A stretch of 8,012 nt of DNA from assembly GCA_905479545.1 (NCBI GenBank), contig CAJQNE010000518.1:1-8012 (forward strand). Reading direction: 5' to 3'. Each line of letters starts with the position of its first letter. The first letter of the stretch is position 1. Source of the stretch: an uncultured Gammaproteobacteria bacterium. GTDB lineage: Bacteria; Pseudomonadota; Gammaproteobacteria; CAJQNE01. The notes under the pieces were generated by a model that saw only the letters and a list, made by a program, of their open reading frames with translations, searched no databases and was not told where the DNA came from. The position numbers and the translations under genes are program-made. This document shows, in pieces, positions 1 through 5,878 of the stretch.

Positions 1-174
1 ACAAGTCGCTACAATAGAATTAATCGCCGGGTTCACTGCTCCGGCGCGTTGAATGGCGGCTTCTATAACCTCTGTGGCGCTAACCTCCCGCTTGGCGATT
101 TTATTAGCCAGTTCGGTGGCATCGCTGCTGCCGATGGCATCGTCGGTGAAAGCGGAAACTCTAGTGCTTGTCAT
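1..174 (-). CDS. Amidase-signature family enzyme, N-terminal fragment (runs off left edge)
   Basis: Reading the minus strand from the ATG at 174-172 gives 58 codons with no stop, up to the window edge. The peptide begins MTSTRVSAFTDDAIGSSDAT and continues with E-L-A-x-x-I, then K-R-E-V-S-A-T-E-V-I-E-A-A-I, then A-V-N-P-A-I-N-S-I-V. This is the typical opening of amidase-signature enzymes: a short helix, the REVS-x-x-E-V segment and the V-N-P-x-x-N-A-I-V segment. The family hydrolyses amides with a Ser-cisSer-Lys triad, which lies further on and is not visible here. The opening resembles 6-aminohexanoate-cyclic-dimer-hydrolase-like members, but the substrate cannot be assigned. No signal peptide is seen, so it is probably cytoplasmic. 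The start is fixed because the frame upstream meets TGA at 198-196 with no other start codon between. It lies downstream of the PLP-enzyme gene on the same strand, with a 125-bp gap, and may be co-transcribed. Confidence 0.82.
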   Translation of the reverse strand, partial: MTSTRVSAFTDDAIGSSDATELANKIAKREVSATEVIEAAIQRAGAVNPAINSIVATC

Positions 175-230
175 GCTGGTGAACTCTAGTGCTTGTCATG
201 CTGGTGAACTCTAGTGCTTGTCATGCTGGT
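156..230. repeat. 25-bp tandem repeat, three copies, over the amidase start codon
   Basis: Three head-to-tail 25-bp units lie at 156-180, 181-205 and 206-230. Copies 2 and 3 are identical, and copy 1 differs only at its first base (a for g). A further partial unit starts at 231 (gaactc). Each unit read on the minus strand contains CACCAGCATGACAAGC, so each carries an ATG. Only the ATG of copy 1 (174-172) is in frame with the amidase. The short homology GAGTT occurs at both ends of the unit, which fits slipped-strand duplication of a single ancestral start region. Confidence 0.95.
161..224 (-). other. Two overlapping 12-codon mini-ORFs made by the tandem repeat
   Basis: On the minus strand the extra ATGs at 224-222 and 199-197 each open a 12-codon frame reading MTSTRVHQHDKH. 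They end with TAG at 188-186 and 163-161. The first mini-ORF ends inside the second, and the second ends 11 bases past the A of the amidase ATG. They therefore form a chain of overlapping frames leading to the true start. Whether they are translated is unknown. They could couple or reduce amidase translation. Confidence 0.45.
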
Positions 231-233
231 GAA

Positions 234-237
234 CTCC
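234..237 (-). promoter_or_regulatory. Shine-Dalgarno GGAG next to the outermost repeat ATG
   Basis: The minus strand reads GGAG at 237-234, nine bases before the ATG at 224-222. That is good spacing for a ribosome binding site. The inner two ATGs have only the weaker AGAG at the same distance. The best ribosome site therefore serves the outermost, out-of-frame ATG and not the amidase start at 174. In a single-copy ancestor the same GGAG would have served the amidase directly. Confidence 0.5.
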
Positions 238-299
238 AGGTTTTGTGTTGTTGGCGTGTCTATGTCCGGCAGTAATGCCGATAAGCGATATTTCAGTAC

Positions 300-1661
300 T
301 TATAGAAATTTCAATGCTTCTTTTGCTAGCTCCACATTCGATTCCTTAACCCGCTGGGCAATAGCCACAGCAGCGTCGATATCGCTTTTGCTGTTGTAAA
401 TATGTGGGCAAAGGCGCAGCCAGGTTGGGCTGTCGGTTTCATGGTGCCCGCCGGCCGGATCACAATGCACTTTGTTGCCATGCACAAAAGCCGCCGAAAA
501 GCCGGCGTTGTGCGTGGCCAGGAATGCACCAATGGCTTTGAGCTTGCCACCGAGGTCAGCGACCACAACGGCGTGGCCGAACTGTGGGTTTTGCGGCGTT
601 GCTGTTTCGATACCTGCGCCTTGAAAGGCAGCCAACGCATATTGCGTTAATTCAGCTACCCGCGATTCGATCCGCTGCATGCCGATGGCCTGATGTTGCT
701 CCACGGCGGTGGCTACCGCTGCCACCGCGGCGGTATCGCGTTGACCAAGGCATTCAAAACGACGGGCTGTTTCTGGTATCTGCTCGGCAGGGTAGTCGAT
801 CTGAAAATCGTAGCTGTTTTGCAGCGGTTGCAGTCTGCTAGCGGCGCGGCCTTTTATCGCCAGAATGCCCACTCCGCGCGGGCCGCATAGCCATTTATGG
901 GCGGGTGCGGTGTAGCTATCGCAGTCGATGATTGAGAGGTCGAGGTCAACGCAACCCCAGGATTGAGCGCCGTCAATATGGATATGTACGTCGGGTCGTT
1001 TCTGCTTGATAGCTTTACACAATGGCCGCAGCGGAAGGCGCATACCGCTGATATTGGATATATGCGAAACGCTGACAACGGCGGTGTGCTCGTTCAATGC
1101 TTTCAGGAATGGCGTAATGAGATCGTGATCCTCCTGCGGCTGGGCGGGCAGCTCGACACTACTGATAGCAAACGGTCGACGTTGATGCTCGTAATGCCAG
1201 CTACGGTAGTTGGTCGCATGGTTCTGGTTCCACAGCAGCACTTCGTCGCTGGGTTTTAAATCCAGACCGGATACCACAATGGCATTGCCCTCGGAGGTAT
1301 TGCGAACGAAGGCGAGTTCGTCTGGTTTTAGTCCCAGCATCGAGGCGCTGACCGAGCGGGCATGTTCCAGCTCCTCGCTGACGAAATCTTTGCGATTGAT
1401 AAAGCTAACGTCAGCGCTGATTCGCTGCGCGTAGCTCTGCTGGGTTTCCAACACGGCTCGATAGGCCGGTGTGAGATTGGCAGCGTTCAGCGGCGCTTGA
1501 TGTTGCCAGTCAAATAAGTCCCGCACTGGCTGCCAGTCCGGGCTTACATCAATGGCAGGCAACGCCGGACGTTGCTTAGAACAGGCCGACGCCAGCATCA
1601 CCGTGCTGCCGATACCAACGCCCGTTTTCAGCAGGTTCCGGCGGGCATTATCTATTTCCAT
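300..1661 (-). CDS. Exported PLP-dependent class-V aminotransferase-fold enzyme (isopenicillin-N epimerase / PvdN-like)
   Basis: The 453-residue protein has the fold-type-I PLP enzyme pattern of the class-V / isopenicillin-N-epimerase group. Seen in order: N-T-S-E-G-N-A (121-127, phosphate and cofactor region), H-I-D-G-A-Q-S-W-G (228-236, Asp230 to bind the pyridine N), and S-Y-T-A-P-A-H-K-W (249-257) with Lys256 as the likely Schiff-base lysine, followed by C-G-P-R-G-V-G. The N-terminus is an export signal: twin arginine at 7-8 in RRNLLK, then a hydrophobic stretch ending L-A-S-A-C (23-27), which also looks like a lipobox. A Tat route fits a protein that folds around its cofactor before export. 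The codon before the ATG is TAG, so no longer product is possible. The best characterised exported relative known to me is PvdN, which modifies the glutamate side chain of pyoverdine in the Pseudomonas periplasm. Whether this protein is a transaminase, epimerase, lyase or desulfurase cannot be decided. It is divergent from the acylase and upstream of the amidase. Confidence 0.9.
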   Translation of the reverse strand: MEIDNARRNLLKTGVGIGSTVMLASACSKQRPALPAIDVSPDWQPVRDLFDWQHQAPLNAANLTPAYRAVLETQQSYAQRISADVSFINRKDFVSEELEHARSVSASMLGLKPDELAFVRNTSEGNAIVVSGLDLKPSDEVLLWNQNHATNYRSWHYEHQRRPFAISSVELPAQPQEDHDLITPFLKALNEHTAVVSVSHISNISGMRLPLRPLCKAIKQKRPDVHIHIDGAQSWGCVDLDLSIIDCDSYTAPAHKWLCGPRGVGILAIKGRAASRLQPLQNSYDFQIDYPAEQIPETARRFECLGQRDTAAVAAVATAVEQHQAIGMQRIESRVAELTQYALAAFQGAGIETATPQNPQFGHAVVVADLGGKLKAIGAFLATHNAGFSAAFVHGNKVHCDPAGGHHETDSPTWLRLCPHIYNSKSDIDAAVAIAQRVKESNVELAKEALKFL

Positions 1662-1850
1662 CTATACAAGTCTCGTTCAGCGGCGAACCAGAATTTTAGG
1701 CCGTACCAGTAATCAGCGTGGTTTTTTTGTTGTTCGTAACAAGTCGCCAGCAATGAAGAGAAGCTGTTCCGATATGTCGTGGGTTCAATGCAAGCTGAAG
1801 TCTAACTATTTCTGCACTGATGAAAAGAACTGCTCGCGCCATCAGCTGTG

Positions 1851-1948
1851 CATTTCGTGACAGCAACAAATTTGGCGCGGCATTCCGCGGCGGCCATAAC
1901 CGGTGTGACTCAATTTGTGGGGTAAGAAACCGTTGCTGTCACGAAATG
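1851..1948. repeat. Perfect 17-bp inverted repeat with 64-bp spacer
   Basis: The left arm catttcgtgacagcaac (1851-1867) is the exact reverse complement of the right arm gttgctgtcacgaaatg (1932-1948). Homology stops at once on both sides. The spacer holds a smaller hairpin (GCGG 1877-1880 / CCGC 1885-1888) and a CAAATT / AATTTG pair (1867-1872 / 1912-1917). No target-site duplication is visible, so a miniature transposon is not favoured. A pair of operator half-sites for a regulator of the divergent genes is the likelier reading. The AraC-family protein encoded at 4624-5625 is the nearest candidate. Confidence 0.75.
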
Positions 1949-2090
1949 TTGGGTGGCTGGCGCGAACGGGTATGTTCAGTAAACGCCGCAACCCGCACAA
2001 TTCCCCGGTTGAACCACTAAACCAAAAAAAAGATTTTGCAGGCAGGCGTATACGGAAACAGCGACCTGACCATGCATGCATCGGAATTTC

Positions 2091-2096
2091 GGAGAG
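2091..2096 (+). promoter_or_regulatory. Ribosome binding site fixing the acylase start at 2101
   Basis: GGAGAG ends four bases before the ATG at 2101, with GGAG six bases away. The frame is open upstream to a TTG at 1915, but only the 2101 start has a ribosome site, and it begins directly with a lipoprotein signal. Confidence 0.85.
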
Positions 2097-2100
2097 AGTC

Positions 2101-4596
2101 ATGAGAAATGCAATATCAGCCATGCTGACGGCAATCACTGTTGCTGGTGCGCTGTCCGCCTGTGGTGGTGGCAGTCAATCGCCAGGTGTCGATGGTTCGG
2201 CAAACCCTAGCAACGGTGGCGACAACCGCCGGGTAATCGCCGAGTTGCGATGGACGGATTACGGCATTCTGCATGTGAAAGCCGACGACTATGAGGGGGG
2301 CGGCTACGGATACGCCTATGGAGTGGCTGAGGAGAATCTGTGCCGCATAGCCGAGACCTACATCACGGTTAACGGCTTGCGCAGTAAGTTCTTCGGCCCG
2401 GACGGCAGCTGGCTGTTCTCAGCCAATTCAACCATTAACAACAACCTCGAATCGGATTTCTTTTTCTCCCTGCTCATAGCAGAACAGCGAGTTGAAAACC
2501 TGCTGGCCATGGATTCCCCGAACGGCCCGAAGCCCGAGGCTCGCGAATTGGTTCGAGGTTACGTGGCCGGATATAACCGGTACTTGCGTGACACCGGCGT
2601 AGATAACCTGCCTGACGCCCGTTGTCGCGGGGCCGACTGGGTGCGTGAAATCACCGAACTCGATGTCTACCGCCATGTCTATATGCTCGCCATCCTGGCA
2701 TCGACTGGTGTGGCCATTGAGGGTATTGCCGGCGCGCAACCGCCGGTGCCGAGTTCATCGTCTTCTCAGGCGCCGTCAGCGCAAGCGAAGCCGTCCTTGT
2801 CACCCGAAGAAATCGCCGCCCAGATTGCCGAGGGCTGGAAAGGGGTTAAGGTCGGCAGTAACGCCATTGCCTTGGCCGGGGATGCAACCGATACGGGGCG
2901 TGGCATGTTGCTGGGCAACCCACATTTCCCCTGGTACGGCGCAGAGCTTTTTTACCATTTCCATATGACAATACCGGGAGAACTGGACGTGATCGGCACC
3001 GGCCTGCTTGGTTTACCGCTGGTCTTGAACGGCTACAACAAGGACCTGGCCTGGGCTCACACGGTATCCAGTGCCTGGCGCTTTACCCCCTACAACCTCA
3101 AGTTGGCTCCGGGAGACCCCACCAGCTATCTGGTGGATGGTCAGCCAGAGGCGATGACGCCGTGGAACCTGAGCGTCGAAGTCAGGCAAGCCGACGGCAG
3201 CATGACCACCGCCGAGCGCACCCTGTACATGACGCGCTGGGGGCCGGTCTTTACCAGTCTGTTAGGTCTGGATTTGTTCCCGTGGACTACCAGTGAAGCC
3301 TATGCGATGGCCGATGCCAATGCCGACAACTTCAGCGTGATCAATCATTTTTTCGATACCGGCTCAGCCTCCTCCGCAAGAGAGCTGAATGAGGTCCTGA
3401 ATCGCAACCAGGGCCTGCCGTGGGTGAACACCCTCGCGGCCGATCGGGCCGGCGACGCCTTCTATGCTGACATTACTGCCACACCCAATGTCAGCGACGA
3501 CCAAGCGGCCAGTTGCGCAAGCCAGCTGGGCGTGGTGACGAGCCAAACCCTGGGGCTCCCCGTGCTGGACGGCTCCCGTAGCGACTGCGCCTGGGCGACT
3601 GACAGCGATGCCAACAAGCCGGGCCGTATCGGCCCCAGCCGAATGCCGCACATCTATCGCGACGATTACGTTGCCAATTCCAACGACAGCTATTGGCTGA
3701 CACATCCCGCCGAGCCGCTGGAAGGTTTCTCCCGCATTATTGGCGACGAGCGCACCGAGCGCCGGATGCGCACCCGCCTTGGTTTGAAAATGATTAATGA
3801 ACGCCTCGGCGGTACCGATGGCCTGCCGGGTAACACCTTTAGTCGTCAGCAACTACAGGATTTGCTGTTCAATAATCGCCACCACGCGGCGGAGCTCTGG
3901 GTCGATCAGTTGGTCACCTTCTGCCGCACCAAGCCGGTTCTAAATGGCACGAATGGGCCAGTAACCACCGGCGAAGCTTGCGATGTTCTGGCAGCCTGGG
4001 ATCGCAGCAATAACCTCGATAGCCCCGGCGCCTTGCTGTTTAGCCGCTTTGTCGAAAATGGGCATGCCGCCAATGTGCCAACCGGAACCGCTTCCAGTGC
4101 GCAGAACTATGCCGGTTTCTGGGTAACGCCTTTCGACGCCAACGACCCGGTCAATACACCTTCGGGGCTTAATGTGCTGAACCCGCAGGTTGAGACGTCG
4201 CTGGCCGATACCATTTCCGATTTGCAGGGTGCTGGTTTTGAGCTGGACGCGACCCTGCGGGAATCCCAGTTCGTCAGGCGCGGCGACGAGATCATCCCGA
4301 TTCACGGCGGCCATGGCGAATATGGCATGTACAACGACATCCAGCCCACCTGGAACCCTGACGAGGGTTACAGCGATATAACCGCCGGCGGGAGCTTCAT
4401 TCAGGTGGTGAGCTTTGATGACGATGAATGCCCGGATGCCCGCACGATATTGACCTACTCGCAAAGCACCAACCCGGACTCTGAACATTTTGCTGATCAA
4501 ACGCGGCTGTACTCCCAGGGCGGCTGGGTAGAGGCGCAGTTTTGTGAAGAAGAAATTGTTGACCGTGTGACCCGGTCGCTGCAGTTGATCGAATAG
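2101..4596 (+). CDS. Penicillin-acylase-family Ntn hydrolase, PvdQ / aculeacin-A acylase type, predicted lipoprotein
   Basis: The 831-residue precursor of an N-terminal-nucleophile acylase would remove a fatty-acyl chain from an amide such as an acyl-homoserine lactone, lipopeptide or acylated siderophore. Residues 1-21 are a type II signal peptide ending L-S-A-C, so Cys21 is the likely lipidation site. The alpha region follows to about 205. A low-complexity Pro/Ser/Ala/Gln spacer (about 212-235) and a short helix precede the self-cleavage site Gly252-Ser253 in V-G-S-N-A-I-A-L. Counting Ser253 as beta-1, His is beta-23 (G-N-P-H-F-P-W) and Val is beta-70 (A-W-A-H-T-V), matching the catalytic His and Val positions of PvdQ. 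The N-S-N-D-S motif (526-530) supplies the oxyanion Asn. The beta chain would be 579 residues, close to the PvdQ class. All catalytic elements are intact. Known family members act in the periplasm or outside the cell. The lipid anchor is a prediction, and the substrate is not known. The AraC-family gene is convergent 27 bp beyond the stop. Confidence 0.93.
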   Translation: MRNAISAMLTAITVAGALSACGGGSQSPGVDGSANPSNGGDNRRVIAELRWTDYGILHVKADDYEGGGYGYAYGVAEENLCRIAETYITVNGLRSKFFGPDGSWLFSANSTINNNLESDFFFSLLIAEQRVENLLAMDSPNGPKPEARELVRGYVAGYNRYLRDTGVDNLPDARCRGADWVREITELDVYRHVYMLAILASTGVAIEGIAGAQPPVPSSSSSQAPSAQAKPSLSPEEIAAQIAEGWKGVKVGSNAIALAGDATDTGRGMLLGNPHFPWYGAELFYHFHMTIPGELDVIGTGLLGLPLVLNGYNKDLAWAHTVSSAWRFTPYNLKLAPGDPTSYLVDGQPEAMTPWNLSVEVRQADGSMTTAERTLYMTRWGPVFTSLLGLDLFPWTTSEAYAMADANADNFSVINHFFDTGSASSARELNEVLNRNQGLPWVNTLAADRAGDAFYADITATPNVSDDQAASCASQLGVVTSQTLGLPVLDGSRSDCAWATDSDANKPGRIGPSRMPHIYRDDYVANSNDSYWLTHPAEPLEGFSRIIGDERTERRMRTRLGLKMINERLGGTDGLPGNTFSRQQLQDLLFNNRHHAAELWVDQLVTFCRTKPVLNGTNGPVTTGEACDVLAAWDRSNNLDSPGALLFSRFVENGHAANVPTGTASSAQNYAGFWVTPFDANDPVNTPSGLNVLNPQVETSLADTISDLQGAGFELDATLRESQFVRRGDEIIPIHGGHGEYGMYNDIQPTWNPDEGYSDITAGGSFIQVVSFDDDECPDARTILTYSQSTNPDSEHFADQTRLYSQGGWVEAQFCEEEIVDRVTRSLQLIE

Positions 4597-4623
4597 ACGC
4601 TGATCCCACAGGACGGAGTCGGC

Positions 4624-5625
4624 TCAGGGCTCCGGCGTGTCCCGCAACTCGGACAATTTTTTTCCGGTTCGTCGCTTCATCATTCTGGCCAGCGGTGAGC
4701 TGCCGGAATAGCCTAGTTTTTCAGCGATCTGCTCGGCGCTCAGACCGGCCACCAGCAGCCGCCTGGTTTCCTTTTCCAGCACCGCTTCCTGCAGATCGCG
4801 AAAGGTGGCTTCAGCCTGTTGCAGTTGCCGTACCAGTGTGCGTTCGCTTACGCACAACAGGTTGGCAACACGCTGCCTATTCGGCCAAAGTTGTTGTTGA
4901 AGTAATTCAAAAACGACCTTACGCACTTTTGCCTTCACGTCGTCTTTAATGGCCAACCTGTGGTGCAACTGAGTCAACAGGGCATCGTGCATCGGCTTAT
5001 TACGCAGCGGCATAGGGTGGCTCAAGCTGCCGACCGAAAATTCCACACCATCGACCGGCTGGTTGAATCGGCACCGACAAGCCAGGCGCTCCTCATAGAT
5101 GTTACCAACACCAAAATCCGGGTGTCGGAAATTGGCTCGGTAGATGTCGTAGTGACTTTTCCCCAATAACGCCCGGGCCAGGAATACGCCGATGGCAACG
5201 TTGGAATCAACTGAGTGGTGTGGGTACCGGTGCTCCTCCTCTGTCTTTTCGATAACGACCGCAGGGTAACGCGGGTGATCGACGAACTCGTACTTCCAGC
5301 GGCGACTCAGGGTGCCAGACAGCGTCGCCAGATTCTGGATTGCGGATTGAAAGTCATTCGCAGTAATTACCGCCAGGCCCAGGTCGCCGAAGTCATCCAG
5401 CTGCAGGTCATCCAGCACTTCCAGTCCGATTTCCCGCCGACCGGTTAGTTGCTCTGCCGTTTCCCATATTTTTCGGGAAACGACCTTGTTATCAGCAACC
5501 TTTAGCTGTGACGGTGCAATAGCCGCCGCTTGCAAAAACGCCGCCCGGGCTAGTCCGGTAATCCGGCATGCCACCTTCAGGTCAAATTCCAACCACTCCA
5601 GATCCGGTTTGTTTGGGCTCGTCAT
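4624..5625 (-). CDS. AraC-family transcriptional regulator with OruR/SphR-type N-terminal domain
   Basis: The 333-residue protein has an N-terminal effector-binding region typical of the 'arabinose-binding AraC' group (about 20-205). Within it, A-E-Q-L-T-G-x-x-x-I-G-L-E and the segment F-G-D-L-G-L-A-V-I-T-A (79-89) are the usual landmarks. The C-terminal DNA-binding domain has two helix-turn-helix units: V-A-N-L-L-C-V-S-E-R-T-L-V-R-Q-L (253-268) and I-A-E-K-L-G-Y-S-G-S-S-P-L-A-R (300-314), followed by K-R-R-T-G. The second unit departs from the usual F-x-R-A-F and P-x-x-Y-R ends (here L-A-R-M-M and L-S-E-L-R). The ATG at 5625 is the only start after the in-frame TGA at 5655-5653, but it lacks a clear Shine-Dalgarno. 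Such proteins often sense small organic ligands and activate adjacent catabolic genes. SphR of Pseudomonas, which senses sphingosine, is an AraC-family example. Likely targets are the flanking acylase and ceramidase genes and its own promoter. Confidence 0.93.
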   Translation of the reverse strand: MTSPNKPDLEWLEFDLKVACRITGLARAAFLQAAAIAPSQLKVADNKVVSRKIWETAEQLTGRREIGLEVLDDLQLDDFGDLGLAVITANDFQSAIQNLATLSGTLSRRWKYEFVDHPRYPAVVIEKTEEEHRYPHHSVDSNVAIGVFLARALLGKSHYDIYRANFRHPDFGVGNIYEERLACRCRFNQPVDGVEFSVGSLSHPMPLRNKPMHDALLTQLHHRLAIKDDVKAKVRKVVFELLQQQLWPNRQRVANLLCVSERTLVRQLQQAEATFRDLQEAVLEKETRRLLVAGLSAEQIAEKLGYSGSSPLARMMKRRTGKKLSELRDTPEP

Positions 5626-5657
5626 GAGATCGATAGTCTTTGGCGCAAGGGCTCAGC

Positions 5658-5715
5658 TGTCTGCGACATAGAAACATTCACGGCTGCGGCGAGCAAATTT
5701 TCCATGACGCAGACA
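5658..5715. repeat. Imperfect 12-bp inverted repeat upstream of the AraC gene
   Basis: tgtctgcgacat (5658-5669) and atgacgcagaca (5704-5715) are inverted copies with one mismatch, 34 bp apart. The left arm is itself a small palindrome, TGTC-TGC-GACA. It lies 33-90 bp upstream of the regulator's ATG, where an autoregulatory operator would be expected. The right arm with its flank (TTTTCCATGACGCAGACA) loosely resembles the arm of the 1851-1867 repeat (ATTTCGTGACAGCAACA) with gaps. That resemblance is weak. Confidence 0.4.
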
Positions 5716-5752
5716 CCTGGCTTGGGTTGACGAGCTAAGCTTATCCGAGTTC

Positions 5753-5781
5753 AACCTGCCCAACGCTGTGGTGGGCAGGTT
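5753..5781 (-). terminator. Strong 10-bp hairpin between ceramidase and AraC genes (possible terminator)
   Basis: aacctgccca (5753-5762) pairs perfectly with tgggcaggtt (5772-5781) across a 9-base loop. It lies 64 bp downstream of the ceramidase stop and 128 bp upstream of the regulator start, both on the minus strand, a sensible place to end the ceramidase transcript. Neither strand has a proper T-run after the stem, so intrinsic termination would be weak. It may instead stabilise RNA ends or belong to a dispersed palindromic repeat. Confidence 0.4.
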
Positions 5782-5803
5782 TAGCCGACTTGCTGCTGCG
5801 AAG

Positions 5804-5878
5804 CCCGCGTTGTGCAATGTCAGGAACGACCACCATAGGCCGGGCTACGCACGAGGCGCACCCGACGCACAACGCGGG
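5804..5878. repeat. 12-bp inverted repeat around the ceramidase stop codon
   Basis: cccgcgttgtgc (5804-5815) and gcacaacgcggg (5867-5878) are perfect inverted copies separated by 51 bp. The right arm lies inside the last codons of the ceramidase gene and the left arm is in the intergenic region, so the structure encloses the stop codon (5847-5845). It could form a long-range hairpin at the 3' end of the transcript, or be part of a dispersed palindromic element that has entered the gene end. Confidence 0.6.

Larger units (their letters stand above)
1662..2100. promoter_or_regulatory. Divergent intergenic region between PLP enzyme and acylase
   Basis: These 439 bp hold no convincing gene but must carry the promoters of both flanking genes. 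On the minus strand a TAAAAT -10-like hexamer at 1698-1693 has no matching -35. On the plus strand TTGAAC (2009-2014) with GATTTT 17 bases later is a weak pair next to an A-tract. Poor core promoters on both sides would suit activator control. The main structure is the 17-bp inverted repeat at 1851-1948. Short open frames here lack ribosome sites and family resemblance. Confidence 0.5.

Noticed and set aside
156..230. CRISPR array
   Set aside because: The 25-bp units abut directly with no spacers and overlap a coding start.
266..281. Hairpin CGGC-AGTAAT-GCCG between the PLP-enzyme and amidase genes
   Set aside because: The stem is only four base pairs with no T-run, too weak to call a terminator, which leaves co-transcription possible.
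1711..1718. T-run as an intrinsic terminator
   Set aside because: No stem precedes it on the plus strand and no plus-strand gene ends nearby.
1851..1948. Miniature transposon with 17-bp terminal repeats
   Set aside because: No flanking target duplication was seen and the arms end without typical transposon terminal bases. It is kept only as an alternative to an operator pair.
1915..2100. N-terminal extension of the acylase from a TTG at 1915
   Set aside because: It has no ribosome site, the extra 62 residues look like translated promoter DNA, and the ATG at 2101 has a good GGAGAG and begins with a lipoprotein signal.
1842..2138. Minus-strand open frame across the divergent promoter region
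   Set aside because: It overlaps the acylase start and both arms of the inverted repeat, and has no recognisable family.
3364..4500. Two long minus-strand frames inside the acylase gene (3852-3364 and 4500-3940)
   Set aside because: They are antisense to a complete, well-conserved enzyme and are shadows of its codon bias.
4597..4633. Terminator between the convergent acylase and AraC genes
   Set aside because: Only a 4-bp GGAG/CTCC pairing (4615-4618 / 4630-4633) was found, with no T-run.
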